Made by a program: the position numbers and the translations under genes
Assembly: GCF_913774285.1 (NCBI RefSeq)
Contig: NZ_CAJYHX010000008.1
Coordinates: 62,001-126,000 of the forward strand
Reading direction: 5' to 3'
Length of the DNA stretch: 64,000 bases
From: an uncultured Sphingomonas sp.
Lineage (GTDB): Bacteria > Pseudomonadota > Alphaproteobacteria > Sphingomonadales > Sphingomonadaceae
Shown here: positions 42,652-51,606 of the stretch, piece after piece
How positions within the stretch are numbered: position 1 is the stretch's first letter
Layout: each line of letters begins with the position of its first letter
Notes under the pieces: model-generated
Seen by the model: the letters and a program-made list of their open reading frames with translations, nothing else
What the model was told of the DNA's origin: nothing
The model's database searches: none

Positions 42652-43818
42652 ATGCTGATCACCGCCCGCACCAAGCCCACCCATTTCGAAAGCCAACTCA
42701 AGGCATTCATCGGCGACACGCCGGACTGGATCGCCGACCATTGGCTGAGCATCCTCGTCGCCACCGGCATCGCGATCGGCATCGCGCTGTTCCTCCACAC
42801 GCTGCGCTCCTGGGGGATGCGGCTGTGTCGGAACAGCGACGGCAATGGCGCCAACTGGTACACGATCTTCGGCCGCACGATCGCACGTACCAACAACTTC
42901 TTCATCGTAATGACGGCGATCCGGCTGGTGGTGAACGTGGCGGAGACCCCGCCGCTGCTCGACAAGACGATCACCTTCCTGTTCACCATCGCGGTGACCT
43001 TCCAGGTCGCGATCTGGATCCGCGAGGTGATCTTCGGGCTGATCGAGCACCGCACCCGCAGCGACAATCCCAGCGAGAGTCTGGCGAGCGCCGTCGGCAT
43101 CATCCGGCTGCTCATCTCGATCGCGCTGTTCGCCATCGCGCTGGTGATGGTGCTCGGCAATGTCGGGGTGAACGTGACCGGCCTGATCGCCGGTCTGGGC
43201 GTCGGCGGCATCGCCATCGGTCTTGCCGCGCAAGGCATCTTCGGCGACCTGATCGCGGCGCTCTCAATCCTGTTCACCCGCCCCTTCCGCGTCGGCGACA
43301 ACATCAAGTTCGACCAGACCAGCGGCACGGTGGCCGAAATCGGCCTCAAATCGACCCGCGTCCGGTCGTTCGACGGCGAGATGCACATCATCTCGAACCG
43401 CCAGCTGCTCGACAAGGAACTGCAGAACCTCACCGATCGCACGCGCATCCGGCTGCCGTTCAAGATCGGCGTGGCGTACGAGACGCCGCCGGAAAAGCTC
43501 GAGCGACTGCACGACATCTTCAAGGAGATCGTCGAGGCGAACGGCGCAACCGCGGTGCGCAACGGCTTTTCGGGCTTCGGCGCGAGCTCGCTCGACTATG
43601 AGCTGATCGCCGAGGTGGCGACCGGCAGCTGGGATGTCGGCCACCCGACCCGCGATCGCATCCTGATCGCGATCGTCCGCAAGCTGGCGGAAGAAGGCAT
43701 CAGCATGCCCTACCCGACGCAGACCACCTACACCGCAGCCCCGGATGGCAAGATCATCATGCCCTATCCGGACGTGACGCCAGTGATGCGCGTGGACAAG
43801 GAAGAAGGCGAGCGCTGA
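42652..43818 (+). CDS. MscS-family mechanosensitive ion channel
   Basis: A 388-residue inner-membrane channel that opens on membrane tension. It has about four membrane helices up to residue 200, the pore-lining helix with GLIAGLGVGGIAIGLAAQGI and the beta-domain entry RPFRVGDNIKF. The cytoplasmic C-terminus ends DKEEGER. Follows topoisomerase IB closely, likely one transcript. Confidence 0.92.
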   Translation: MLITARTKPTHFESQLKAFIGDTPDWIADHWLSILVATGIAIGIALFLHTLRSWGMRLCRNSDGNGANWYTIFGRTIARTNNFFIVMTAIRLVVNVAETPPLLDKTITFLFTIAVTFQVAIWIREVIFGLIEHRTRSDNPSESLASAVGIIRLLISIALFAIALVMVLGNVGVNVTGLIAGLGVGGIAIGLAAQGIFGDLIAALSILFTRPFRVGDNIKFDQTSGTVAEIGLKSTRVRSFDGEMHIISNRQLLDKELQNLTDRTRIRLPFKIGVAYETPPEKLERLHDIFKEIVEANGATAVRNGFSGFGASSLDYELIAEVATGSWDVGHPTRDRILIAIVRKLAEEGISMPYPTQTTYTAAPDGKIIMPYPDVTPVMRVDKEEGER

Positions 43819-43840
43819 GAAGGCGCCACGCCCTTTCAGC

Positions 43841-43936
43841 CGTCATCCCGACGAAAGTCGGGATCCATTCGCCACTCGAGCGTAGCAGGAGCCGATCCGG
43901 CGACCCCAATGGATTCCGGCTTTCGCCGGAATGACG
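43841..43936. repeat. REP doublet (REPIN-like), copy 2
   Basis: Left arm CGTCATCCCGACGAAAGTCG (43841-43860) and right mirror arm ending CGCCGGAATGACG (43924-43936), with ATCCATT/AATGGAT on the inner sides. It is the same design as at 26141-26237 with different stem sequences and a similar overall length, and stands between two converging genes. Confidence 0.8.
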
Positions 43937-43960
43937 AAGGTGGGGTGGAGGACGCAAGCC

Positions 43961-44329
43961 TCAATCATACTTCGTCACCAGCCAGCTCCACACGCCCCAG
44001 GCGAGCAGCGCCCACACTCCCAGCACGATCGCGATCCCGCCCCAGCTCACCGGCCGGTGGCTGGCTTCCTCCGCCGCCGCGCGGTGCTCGGCAAACTGCT
44101 CGGCCGGGATCAGCCGCTCGAACAGCCACACGCCGAGCGGGATCAGGATGGCGTCGTCCACCAGTCCCAGCACGGGGATGAAATCGGGAATGAGGTCGAT
44201 CGGTGACAGCGCATAGGCTGCGACCAGGATGCCAACGATCCGCGCAGCCATCGGCGTACGCGGATCGCGGATGGCGAGCCATACGGCATGCGCCTCGGTG
44301 CGGACGCGGTGTGCGAGCGAAGGACCCAT
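43961..44329 (-). CDS. YkvA family (DUF1232) membrane protein
   Basis: A 122-residue protein with the DUF1232 core AAYALSPIDLIPDFIPVLGL (53-72), followed by DDAILIPLGVWLFERLIP. A C-terminal membrane helix lies near 97-116 (GIAIVLGVWALLAWGVWSWL). The function of the family is unknown. ATG 44329. Confidence 0.88.
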   Translation of the reverse strand: MGPSLAHRVRTEAHAVWLAIRDPRTPMAARIVGILVAAYALSPIDLIPDFIPVLGLVDDAILIPLGVWLFERLIPAEQFAEHRAAAEEASHRPVSWGGIAIVLGVWALLAWGVWSWLVTKYD

Positions 44330-44370
44330 GGCCCTGAATCGCGCGACCGCGTGCCGCCGTCAATCTCGGC

Positions 44371-44850
44371 TCATCGCTCCGCGGTCGTCTCCACCTTGGC
44401 GTGGCTGCCGGTCTCGTCCGACTTGATCGTGCCGCCGAACAGCATCTTCACCTTGCCGGTGAGCGACATGTCCGTCTCCCACAGCTCGGCATCATCGATG
44501 TCGACGCGGAGCAGCGCGAGGTTCGGGTCCTGCTTGCCGCCCGGAAACCAGGCTTCGACCTGGCTGTTCCACAGCTTGTCGATCATCGCGAAGTCGTTGT
44601 CGACGCGCGCGGTGCCCGAGAGGCAGGCGAAGAAATCATGCCCCTTGGACACGAACTGCAGCATCGCCGGACCACCCTTGGCCATGCGATTGTCCTTGCC
44701 GATGAAGAAGAAGATCGTGTCGACCTGGTCCTCGTCGAGCTGCGCGGTCAGCGGCTCGCTGTGCTGGCCGTCCTGCAGGCCCGCCATCATGAAGGGGCTG
44801 TCCGCCAGCTTGGACCAGAAATGCTTCTTCAGTTCGACCTTGTCGGCCAT
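44371..44850 (-). CDS. Pyridoxamine 5'-phosphate oxidase-like (general stress protein 26) family
   Basis: A 159-residue split-barrel FMN-binding protein: PFMMAGLQDGQHSEPLTAQ, TIFFFIGKDNRMA, FFACLSGTARVDND and AWFPGGKQDPNLALLRVD are the usual conserved stretches of general-stress PNPOx-like proteins. No enzyme activity has been assigned to most members. Monocistronic, between YkvA-like and glucokinase-like genes. Confidence 0.87.
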   Translation of the reverse strand: MADKVELKKHFWSKLADSPFMMAGLQDGQHSEPLTAQLDEDQVDTIFFFIGKDNRMAKGGPAMLQFVSKGHDFFACLSGTARVDNDFAMIDKLWNSQVEAWFPGGKQDPNLALLRVDIDDAELWETDMSLTGKVKMLFGGTIKSDETGSHAKVETTAER

Positions 44851-44896
44851 GATCGTCTCCCGAGTTTGGATACTGTCGGGTAACGTGCAGGTCCGC

Positions 44897-45847
44897 TCAG
44901 GCGTTCCGGATCGCGGCGGCGGCGCCGATCAGTTCGAGGTCGGCGCGGTTGACCAGCGCGACCGGCGTTTCGGCGAGCTGGCGGCGAAAGGCGGCGCGCG
45001 CCTCCATCCTCCGGCGGAAACCGGGCTGCTTCAGCTGCGTCTCCAGCGCACGCGCGATCGCGCCGGTGAGGAACACGCCGTCCCAGGCATCGAAGGTCAG
45101 GACGAGATCGCCGACGAACGCACCGAGATGCTCGACGAACATCCGCACGACCGCGGCGGCGATCGGATCGCGCCCCGCATTACGGGTCACGTCCTCCGGC
45201 GCGGGCAGCCGCTTGCCGCCGGACAACGCCTCATAGGCAAGCAGCAGCCCGTTGGCGCTGAGCAGCGTCTCGACCTCGACCAGCCCGCCGCGCGTCTTGC
45301 AGAAGGTGGCGAACCGCTCCTCGTCGCCGGTCTGCGGGGCGAAGCCGATATGCCCCGCCTCGCTCTGCACCGGCACATGGCGGCCATCGGCGCTGATCAG
45401 CGCGGCGACGCCCAGGCCGGTGCCCACGCCGATCACCGCATAATTGCCGCCCGGCGCGATCGGTTTGGGCGCCGGGCCGGGGAGCGCGGTAAACGTTGTC
45501 GGCGGCAATCGGGTGAGCGCCAGCGCATTGGCGGCGCACTCGTTGAGCGCCACCGGCTTCTCGCGCAGCACCGCTTCGACGCCCGCGAGCGAAATGTACC
45601 AGCGGCTGCCGGTCAAGTTGATCAGGTCGCCGCGCACCGCACCGGCCACGGCGAGCACGCTCGGCAGCCGCGCGTCGCGCAGGCCTACGCTGCAAAGATA
45701 CGCCACCAGGGCACTGGTGAAGGTCTGATGATCGCTGTTGGAAAAGCGCTTGACCTCGCGCGGCTCGTCGCCCTCCACGCCCCCGGTGAGGCCGAAGCGG
45801 ACAGATTGTCGGCCAATATCGGCCACCAGCGCTACGCCATGTTCCAT
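44897..45847 (-). CDS. Glucokinase-family protein with altered motifs
   Basis: A 316-residue protein of the bacterial Glk (ROK-unrelated) group. It shows GVGTGLGVAALISADGR, SEAGHIGFAPQTGDEE, GGLVEVETLLSANGLL and GVFLTGAIARAL. Two expected catalytic spots differ: the phosphate-1 motif DxGGTxxR reads DIGRQSVRF (about 11-19), and the N-D pair that provides the base reads LNECAA. It may thus be a weak or regulatory kinase. ATG 45847 opens MEHGVALVADIG. Confidence 0.78.
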   Translation of the reverse strand: MEHGVALVADIGRQSVRFGLTGGVEGDEPREVKRFSNSDHQTFTSALVAYLCSVGLRDARLPSVLAVAGAVRGDLINLTGSRWYISLAGVEAVLREKPVALNECAANALALTRLPPTTFTALPGPAPKPIAPGGNYAVIGVGTGLGVAALISADGRHVPVQSEAGHIGFAPQTGDEERFATFCKTRGGLVEVETLLSANGLLLAYEALSGGKRLPAPEDVTRNAGRDPIAAAVVRMFVEHLGAFVGDLVLTFDAWDGVFLTGAIARALETQLKQPGFRRRMEARAAFRRQLAETPVALVNRADLELIGAAAAIRNA

Positions 45848-45950
45848 CGAGCCCTCTCTCCCCTGCCGGCTTCTTCTCGAGCCTCGGACAGGCGATATCG
45901 CTAACAATGGTTACGGGAGCAATAAATAACCAGCGAACGCTGCTCTTATT

Positions 45951-46442
45951 TCATGCGGTGCGCGGGTCGCTGCCGAAACGATTGGCACCGATCGCCGGCG
46001 ACCAGTAGAGCGCGACTGCCAGGATCGCGAGCGCGACTTGCCCGGCCAGCGGCAACATCGGAACGCCGGGATGTAGTCCGATAGCCACCCGGGTGCGGTC
46101 GAGATCGCCCGCCACGCCGATTGCGGCGAGCAGCAGCCCGGGGATCGCCGGCAGGCCGACATCGTGCAGCCGGCGCACGATCAGCCCGATCAGCGGCACG
46201 AACAGCAGCAGCGCCAGCGCCTCTTCCACCGCGACACGGCGCCAGAAGACGGTGACGCTCAGCGCCGTCGGCGGATGGAAGAAGTGGAAGCCGAGGAACA
46301 GCAGCAGTTCGCCGATCGCGATCAGGATCAGCGCGCTGGTCAGCTCGCTGCGCGTCGAGCGGCCCTGAAACACGAAGCTCTGGCCGATGGCGCGGAGGCC
46401 GTTCCGCAGCGACACCCCGTCGCGATAGCTGGCTGCTGTCAT
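45951..46442 (-). CDS. DUF805 family membrane protein
   Basis: A 163-residue inner-membrane protein with FVFQGRSTRSELTSALIL, the DUF805 hallmark, and LIVRRLHDVGLPAIPGLLL in the middle; four membrane helices. Function unknown. The stop lies about 100 bp from the glucokinase-like start. Confidence 0.87.
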   Translation of the reverse strand: MTAASYRDGVSLRNGLRAIGQSFVFQGRSTRSELTSALILIAIGELLLFLGFHFFHPPTALSVTVFWRRVAVEEALALLLFVPLIGLIVRRLHDVGLPAIPGLLLAAIGVAGDLDRTRVAIGLHPGVPMLPLAGQVALAILAVALYWSPAIGANRFGSDPRTA

Positions 46443-46483
46443 GGCGTGGAGGGTGCAGCGCGCCGCACCCTCCGGTCAAGTGG

Positions 46484-47659
46484 TTACAGCGTCTCGAAAA
46501 GACCCGCAGCACCCATGCCGCCGCCGATGCACATCGTCACGACGACGTACTTGGCACCGCGGCGCTTGCCTTCGATCAGCGCATGGCCGGTCATCCGCGC
46601 GCCCGACATGCCGTATGGGTGGCCGATTGAAATCGCGCCGCCGTTGACGTTGAGCAGCTCATTGGGAATGCCGAGCTTGTCGCGGCAGTAGAGCACCTGC
46701 ACCGCGAAGGCCTCGTTGAGCTCCCAAAGACCGATATCGTCCATCTTCAGGTTGAAGCGCTCGAGCAGCTTGGGGATGGCATAGACCGGGCCGATGCCCA
46801 TCTCGTCGGGCTTGGTACCCGCCACCGCCATGCCGACATAACGGCCGAGCGGGGTGAAGCCGCGCTGCGAAGCCAGCTTCTCCTCCATCAGCACGCACGC
46901 CGAGGAGCCGTCGGACAGCTGGCTGGCATTGCCCGCGGTGACGGTGCCGTTCGGTACCACCGGCTGCAGCGCCTGCAGGCCCTCCAGCGTCGTCTCGGGG
47001 CGGTTGCCCTCGTCCTTGGAAAGCGTGATTTCCTTCTGCGAGACTTCCTTGGTCTCCTTGTTGACCAGGTTCATCGTCGCGGTGACGGGGACGATCTCGT
47101 CGTCGAACTTGCCGGCGGCCTGCGCGGCGGCGGTGCGCTGCTGCGACTGGAAGGCATAGGCGTCGCACGCATCGCGCCCGATGCCATAGCGCGCGGCGAC
47201 CACTTCGGCGGTCTGGAGCATCGGCATATAGGTGTCGTTGTGCATCGCGATCAGTTCGCGATCGGGCTCGACGCGCATCTGCGGGGTCTGCACGATGCTG
47301 ATCGACTCGACGCCACCGCCGAGGGTGATGTCCATATTGTCGACGACGATCTGCTTGGCCGCCGTCGCGATCGCCATCAGGCCCGACGCGCACTGGCGGT
47401 CGATCGACATGCCCGGCACGTCCACCGGCAGCCCGGCGCGGAGCAGCGCGAGGCGGGCGATGTTGGGCGCCTGGCTGCCCTGCTGGAGCGCGGCGCCGAA
47501 CACCACGTCGTCGACCTGGCCCGGCTCGATGCCGGCCCGCTCGACCGCCGCGCGGATCGCGTGCGCGCCCAGCGTCGGCGCCGGGGTGGCGTTGAACGCC
47601 CCGCGATAGGCCCGGCCGATGCCCGTACGGGCGGTGGAAACGATGACTGCGGAGCGCAT
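46484..47659 (-). CDS. Acetyl-CoA C-acyltransferase (thiolase)
   Basis: A 391-residue thiolase, cleaving 3-ketoacyl-CoA or condensing acetyl-CoA. The two active cysteines are in [13 protein letters not shown] and [16 protein letters not shown], with the His in [17 protein letters not shown]. Start [20 protein letters not shown] is canonical. A palindromic repeat separates it from maoC on the same strand, suggesting separate or loosely coupled transcripts. Degradative or PHA-related use cannot be separated from sequence. Confidence 0.93.
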   Translation of the reverse strand: MRSAVIVSTARTGIGRAYRGAFNATPAPTLGAHAIRAAVERAGIEPGQVDDVVFGAALQQGSQAPNIARLALLRAGLPVDVPGMSIDRQCASGLMAIATAAKQIVVDNMDITLGGGVESISIVQTPQMRVEPDRELIAMHNDTYMPMLQTAEVVAARYGIGRDACDAYAFQSQQRTAAAQAAGKFDDEIVPVTATMNLVNKETKEVSQKEITLSKDEGNRPETTLEGLQALQPVVPNGTVTAGNASQLSDGSSACVLMEEKLASQRGFTPLGRYVGMAVAGTKPDEMGIGPVYAIPKLLERFNLKMDDIGLWELNEAFAVQVLYCRDKLGIPNELLNVNGGAISIGHPYGMSGARMTGHALIEGKRRGAKYVVVTMCIGGGMGAAGLFETL

Positions 47660-47681
47660 TTCCTGTCCTTCCTTCTTCGCT

Positions 47682-47788
47682 CCCCTCCCGCTTGCGGGAG
47701 GGGCTGGGGGAGGGGCTGAGCCCCTCCGGTTCCGTTGTTTCGAGGCTAGACCAGCCCCTCCCCTAACCCCTCCCGCAAGCGGGAGGGG
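47682..47788. repeat. GC palindrome doublet (CCCCTCCCG family), copy 1
   Basis: Two perfect 9-bp hairpins CCCCTCCCG-CTTG-CGGGAGGGG (47682-47703) and CCCCTCCCG-CAAG-CGGGAGGGG (47767-47788) in mirror orientation, with a 63-bp centre. The same doublet occurs inside putA at 49935-50036. Confidence 0.85.
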
Positions 47789-47791
47789 AAA

Positions 47792-48250
47792 TTAGACGTA
47801 AACCAGCGCGATCCACTCGGCGATCACCGCCGGCTTCTCCTCGCCTTCGATCTCGAGCTGATATTCCTGCAACTGTTCCCAGACGCCGGGCTGCCGCTCG
47901 ACGAACTTCCTGAGCGTGAACCGCCCGCGCACCCGCTTGCCCGAGCGCACCGGGGTGAGGAACCGCACCTTGTTCCCCCCATAGTTCACGCCCATCCGCG
48001 CGCCCGCGATCGCCGGCGCATCGGTGCGCGCGGCGAGCATCGGCATCAGCGACAGCGAGAGGAAACCATGGGCGATCGTGCCGCCGAACGGCGTCTCCGC
48101 CGCGCGCACCGGATCGACATGGATGAACTGGTGGTCGCCGGTCGCTTCCGCGAACTGGTCGATCATCGCCTGGGTGACCTCCACCCAGTCCGAGACATGC
48201 TCGGCGCCGATCCGTTCGGCCATCTCCTGCGGGGTGACGGTCGCCGCCAA
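47792..48250 (-). CDS. MaoC family enoyl-CoA dehydratase-like protein
   Basis: A 152-residue hot-dog-fold hydratase. FAEATGDHQFIHVDPVRA contains the Asp/His pair of the (R)-hydratase site, and GTIAHGFLSLSLMPML follows. Substrate chain length is unknown; neighbours suggest fatty-acyl-CoA or PHA metabolism. The start is TTG 48250 (AATVTPQEMAERIG); the ATG at 48223 is a second possibility. Confidence 0.85.
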   Translation of the reverse strand: MAATVTPQEMAERIGAEHVSDWVEVTQAMIDQFAEATGDHQFIHVDPVRAAETPFGGTIAHGFLSLSLMPMLAARTDAPAIAGARMGVNYGGNKVRFLTPVRSGKRVRGRFTLRKFVERQPGVWEQLQEYQLEIEGEEKPAVIAEWIALVYV

Positions 48251-48344
48251 GACTATCCTCTCGCGTAATTATCTTTCATAGGCACGCCATATCTAGTGGG
48301 GCCACCGGCCTCCCTGCAAGCTTTAGCCGACCGGAAACTGGAAA

Positions 48345-51300
48345 ATGCCGACTGCCGTACCGTCACACCACCGCGAATTGATGGCCAAGCTGCATCGTGC
48401 GGCCGAACCCGATGTTCTAAAACCGCTTCTGGAGCGCGCGCGACTCACGCCCGATTCGCGCGAGCGGGTGATGGATCATGCGCTGGCGCTGCTGGCGGAC
48501 CTGCGCGCGGCGCAGACCCGCGGCTGGGTGAACCAGTTCCTCCAGGAATACCGGCTCAACTCGTCCGAGGGCGTCGCGCTGCTCAGCCTCGCCGAGGCGT
48601 TCCTGCGCGTGCCCGATCCCGAAACGGCCGACCTGCTGATCGCCGACAAGATCGGCGATGCCGACTGGAAGGCGCATTCGGGCAAGTCCAATTCGGTGCT
48701 GGTCAATTCCGCCACCTGGGGCCTGATGCTCGGCCGCGCGCTGGTCGGCGACGAGAAGACGGGGGCGCTCCGCCGGCTGATCTCGCGCGCCGGCGAGCCC
48801 TTCGTCCGCCAGGCAGTGGGCGCCGCGATGAAGCGGATGGGCGAGGTCTTCGTGATGGGCCGCACCATCGACGAGGCGATGAAGCGGATGAAGAAGCCAG
48901 AGAACAAGGGCTTCACCGCCAGCTTCGACATGCTGGGCGAGGCGGCGCGGACCAAGGCCGATGCCGAACGCTATTTCCAGGCCTATTTCGAAGCGATCCG
49001 CGCCGTCGGCCGCGATCCCAAGGCGGGGCATTCGATCTCGGTGAAGCTCTCGGCGCTCCACCCCCGCTACGAAGTCGCGCAATATGACCGCTGCGTGCCC
49101 GAGCTGACCGACATGCTGGCGCAGCTCGCCTCGGAGTCCGCCGCGCAAGGCATCCCGCTCACCGTCGACGCCGAGGAGAGCGAGCGGCTGGAAATGAGCC
49201 TCGACATCATCGGCTCGGTCGCGCGGCGGCCGGAGCTCAAGGGCTGGAACGGCTTCGGCATGGCGGTGCAGGCCTATGGCAAGCGCGCCCGCGCGGTGAT
49301 CGGCTGGGCCGACGATCTCGGCCGGCCGATGCACGTCCGCCTGGTCAAGGGCGCCTATTGGGACAGCGAGATCAAGCGCACGCAGGTGGAAGGCCTGTCG
49401 GACTACCCGCTGTTCACCCGCAAGGCGGCGACGGACGTGTCGTACCTCGCCTGCGCGCGCGACATGCTTGCGGCCCGGAACATCGTGCCGGCCTTCGCCA
49501 GCCACAACGCGCTGACCGTCGCCACCATCCTCGACTGGGCGGGCGACAATCGCGACTTCGAGTTCCAGCGCCTCCACGGGATGGGCGAAGGGCTGTACGA
49601 GCGGCTGGTCAACGAACAGGGCTATCACTGCCGCATCTACGCGCCGGTGGGCGGGCACCGCGACTTGCTGGCCTATCTGGTCCGTCGCTTGCTCGAGAAC
49701 GGCGCAAACTCCAGCTTCGTCCACCAGCTCGCCGACGAGCAGCTGAGCGAGGCCGAGCTGCTCGCCGATCCGGTGGAGAAGATCGCGGCGGTGGGCGGTA
49801 CGCGGCACCCGAGCATCCCCCTGCCCGTCGAGCTGTTCGGCGCATGGAAGAATTCGAGCGGCATCGACCTGGCTGAGCGGACGATCCTTGCGGATACCGC
49901 GGCGGCGATTGCCGCAACGCCCGTCCCGAACGTTCCCCTCCCGCTTGCGGGAGGGGCTAGGGGAGGGACTGACGTGGCGAGGGCGGATTCCGCTGCAAGC
50001 ATCCCCTCCCCCGCCCCCTCCCGCAAGCGGGAGGGGAGCGCAGGCGGCGAGGTTCGGTCCGCCATCGACCGCGCCACGGCCGCCTTCCCCGGCTGGGCCG
50101 CGACGCCGCTCGCTACCCGCGCCGCGATCCTCGAGCGCCTTGCCGACTTGCTCGAGGAGAATCGCATCGAGCTGATGGCGCTCGCCGTCAAGGAAGCCTT
50201 CAAGACCATCCCCGATGCGCTCGGCGAGGTCCGCGAGGCGGCCGATTTCTGCCGCTATTACGCGCTCCAGGCGCGCACCGGCCTCGCGCCGATCACCCTC
50301 CCCGGGCCGACGGGCGAGCGCAACGAGCTGCGCATGGACGGCCGCGGCGTGTGGGCGACGATCGCGCCTTGGAACTTCCCGCTCGCGATCTTCCTCGGCC
50401 AGACCGCCGCGGCGCTGGTCGCGGGCAACGCCGTCGTCGCCAAGCCCGCGCCGCAGACGCCCGAGATCGCCCGTGCGGCCGTTCGCCTCGCCCATCAGGC
50501 GGGCGTGCCCGAGGATGCGCTGGTGCTGGTGACCGGCGGCCCGGAGGTGGGCGCCGCGCTCACCTCGGACCCGCGCATCGCCGGCGTGGCCTTCACCGGC
50601 TCGACGCCGACCGCCAAGAAGATCGCCGCGTCGCTCCTCGAAGGCGACGACCGCCCGCTGGTGCCGCTGATCGCCGAGACCGGCGGCATCAACGCGATGA
50701 TCGTCGATTCAACGGCCTTGCCCGAGCAGGTGGTGGCCGACGTGCTCACCTCGGCCTTCCGCTCGGCCGGCCAGCGCTGCTCGGCGCTGCGCCTGCTGCT
50801 GCTGCAGGAAGAGATCGCCGAGGGCGTGATCGAGATGCTGCGCGGCGCGATGGAGCTGCTGATCTTGGGCGACCCCGCCGATCCGCGCACCGATATCGGC
50901 CCGGTGATCGACCAGGCGGCCTATGACAAGCTGATGGCCTATCGCGACAGCGCCAAGGCCCAGTGGATCAAGACCGTGCCGGTCCCCGCGACCGGCCTGT
51001 TCGTGCCGCCGACGATGATCCGCATCGACCGGCCGGAGGACCTGACCCGCGAATGGTTCGGCCCGATCCTCCACGTCGCCACCTGGAAGGCGGGCCAGCT
51101 CGCCGAGACGGTGGCGCGGGTGAACGCCAAGGGCTTCGGCCTGACGATGGGCCTGCACAGCCGTATCGCCCGCTCGGCCGAGCTGGTCGAGGCGGAAGCG
51201 CGCGTCGGCAATCTCTACATCAACCGCTCGATGATCGGCGCGGTGGTGGGCTCGCAGCCCTTCGGCGGCGAGGGCCTGTCGGGCACCGGCCCGAAGGCGG

Positions 51301-51410
51301 GCGGCCCGCACTATCTGCACCGCTTCTGCGCGGAGCGGGCGGTGTCGGTGGATACGACCAGCGCCGGCGGCAACGCGACGCTGCTCAGCCTGGACGAAGG
51401 GGGGATTTGA
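48345..51410 (+). CDS. putA: Bifunctional proline dehydrogenase / glutamate semialdehyde dehydrogenase
   Basis: This 1021-residue enzyme oxidises proline to glutamate. The FAD-linked dehydrogenase occupies about residues 60-500 (GHSISVKLSALHPRY, VRLVKGAYWDSEIKRTQ, ASHNALTV). The aldehyde dehydrogenase fills about 565-1000, with Glu in AETGGINAMIVDS and Cys in RSAGQRCSALRLL. The N-terminal ribbon-helix-helix repressor of long PutA forms is absent. A palindromic repeat is inserted in frame in the linker (residues about 531-564). A divergent maoC start is 94 bp away. Confidence 0.95.
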   Translation: MPTAVPSHHRELMAKLHRAAEPDVLKPLLERARLTPDSRERVMDHALALLADLRAAQTRGWVNQFLQEYRLNSSEGVALLSLAEAFLRVPDPETADLLIADKIGDADWKAHSGKSNSVLVNSATWGLMLGRALVGDEKTGALRRLISRAGEPFVRQAVGAAMKRMGEVFVMGRTIDEAMKRMKKPENKGFTASFDMLGEAARTKADAERYFQAYFEAIRAVGRDPKAGHSISVKLSALHPRYEVAQYDRCVPELTDMLAQLASESAAQGIPLTVDAEESERLEMSLDIIGSVARRPELKGWNGFGMAVQAYGKRARAVIGWADDLGRPMHVRLVKGAYWDSEIKRTQVEGLSDYPLFTRKAATDVSYLACARDMLAARNIVPAFASHNALTVATILDWAGDNRDFEFQRLHGMGEGLYERLVNEQGYHCRIYAPVGGHRDLLAYLVRRLLENGANSSFVHQLADEQLSEAELLADPVEKIAAVGGTRHPSIPLPVELFGAWKNSSGIDLAERTILADTAAAIAATPVPNVPLPLAGGARGGTDVARADSAASIPSPAPSRKREGSAGGEVRSAIDRATAAFPGWAATPLATRAAILERLADLLEENRIELMALAVKEAFKTIPDALGEVREAADFCRYYALQARTGLAPITLPGPTGERNELRMDGRGVWATIAPWNFPLAIFLGQTAAALVAGNAVVAKPAPQTPEIARAAVRLAHQAGVPEDALVLVTGGPEVGAALTSDPRIAGVAFTGSTPTAKKIAASLLEGDDRPLVPLIAETGGINAMIVDSTALPEQVVADVLTSAFRSAGQRCSALRLLLLQEEIAEGVIEMLRGAMELLILGDPADPRTDIGPVIDQAAYDKLMAYRDSAKAQWIKTVPVPATGLFVPPTMIRIDRPEDLTREWFGPILHVATWKAGQLAETVARVNAKGFGLTMGLHSRIARSAELVEAEARVGNLYINRSMIGAVVGSQPFGGEGLSGTGPKAGGPHYLHRFCAERAVSVDTTSAGGNATLLSLDEGGI
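49935..50036. repeat. GC palindrome doublet inside putA, copy 2
   Basis: The same CCCCTCCCG-CTTG-CGGGAGGGG hairpin (49935-49956) and mirror hairpin (50015-50036) as at 47.7 kb, here within the putA reading frame. It is translated as a Pro/Gly/Arg-rich stretch, [11 protein letters not shown] to PSRKREGS, between the two catalytic domains, without a stop or frameshift. Confidence 0.85.
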
Positions 51411-51420
51411 TTGGACCTAT

Positions 51421-51600
51421 CTATCCTCTCCCTTGAGGGAGAGGATAGCGAAGCTTGGCGGCTTGCCGCCTAGCGAAGCTTGGAGAGGGTGAGCGGCGCG
51501 CAAGCGCCGCTTGGCTGCTCGATCGTCGAAGTGCCCCTCTCCCTCCCACTGCCTTCGGCAGCGGGCCCCTCCCTCTCCCCGGTGGGGAGAGGGGGTGGCA
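51421..51600. repeat. Intergenic palindrome array between putA and phaZ
   Basis: The sequence holds several inverted repeats: ATCCTCTCCC-TTGA-GGGAGAGGAT (51423-51446), GGCGGC-TT-GCCGCC near 51457-51470, GGCGC-AA-GCGCC pairs and CTCTCCCC-GGT-GGGGAGAG near 51571-51589. A direct repeat AGCGAAGCTTGG occurs twice (about 51448 and 51472). The first hairpin could end the putA transcript. Confidence 0.6.
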
Positions 51601-51606
51601 ATCGGC

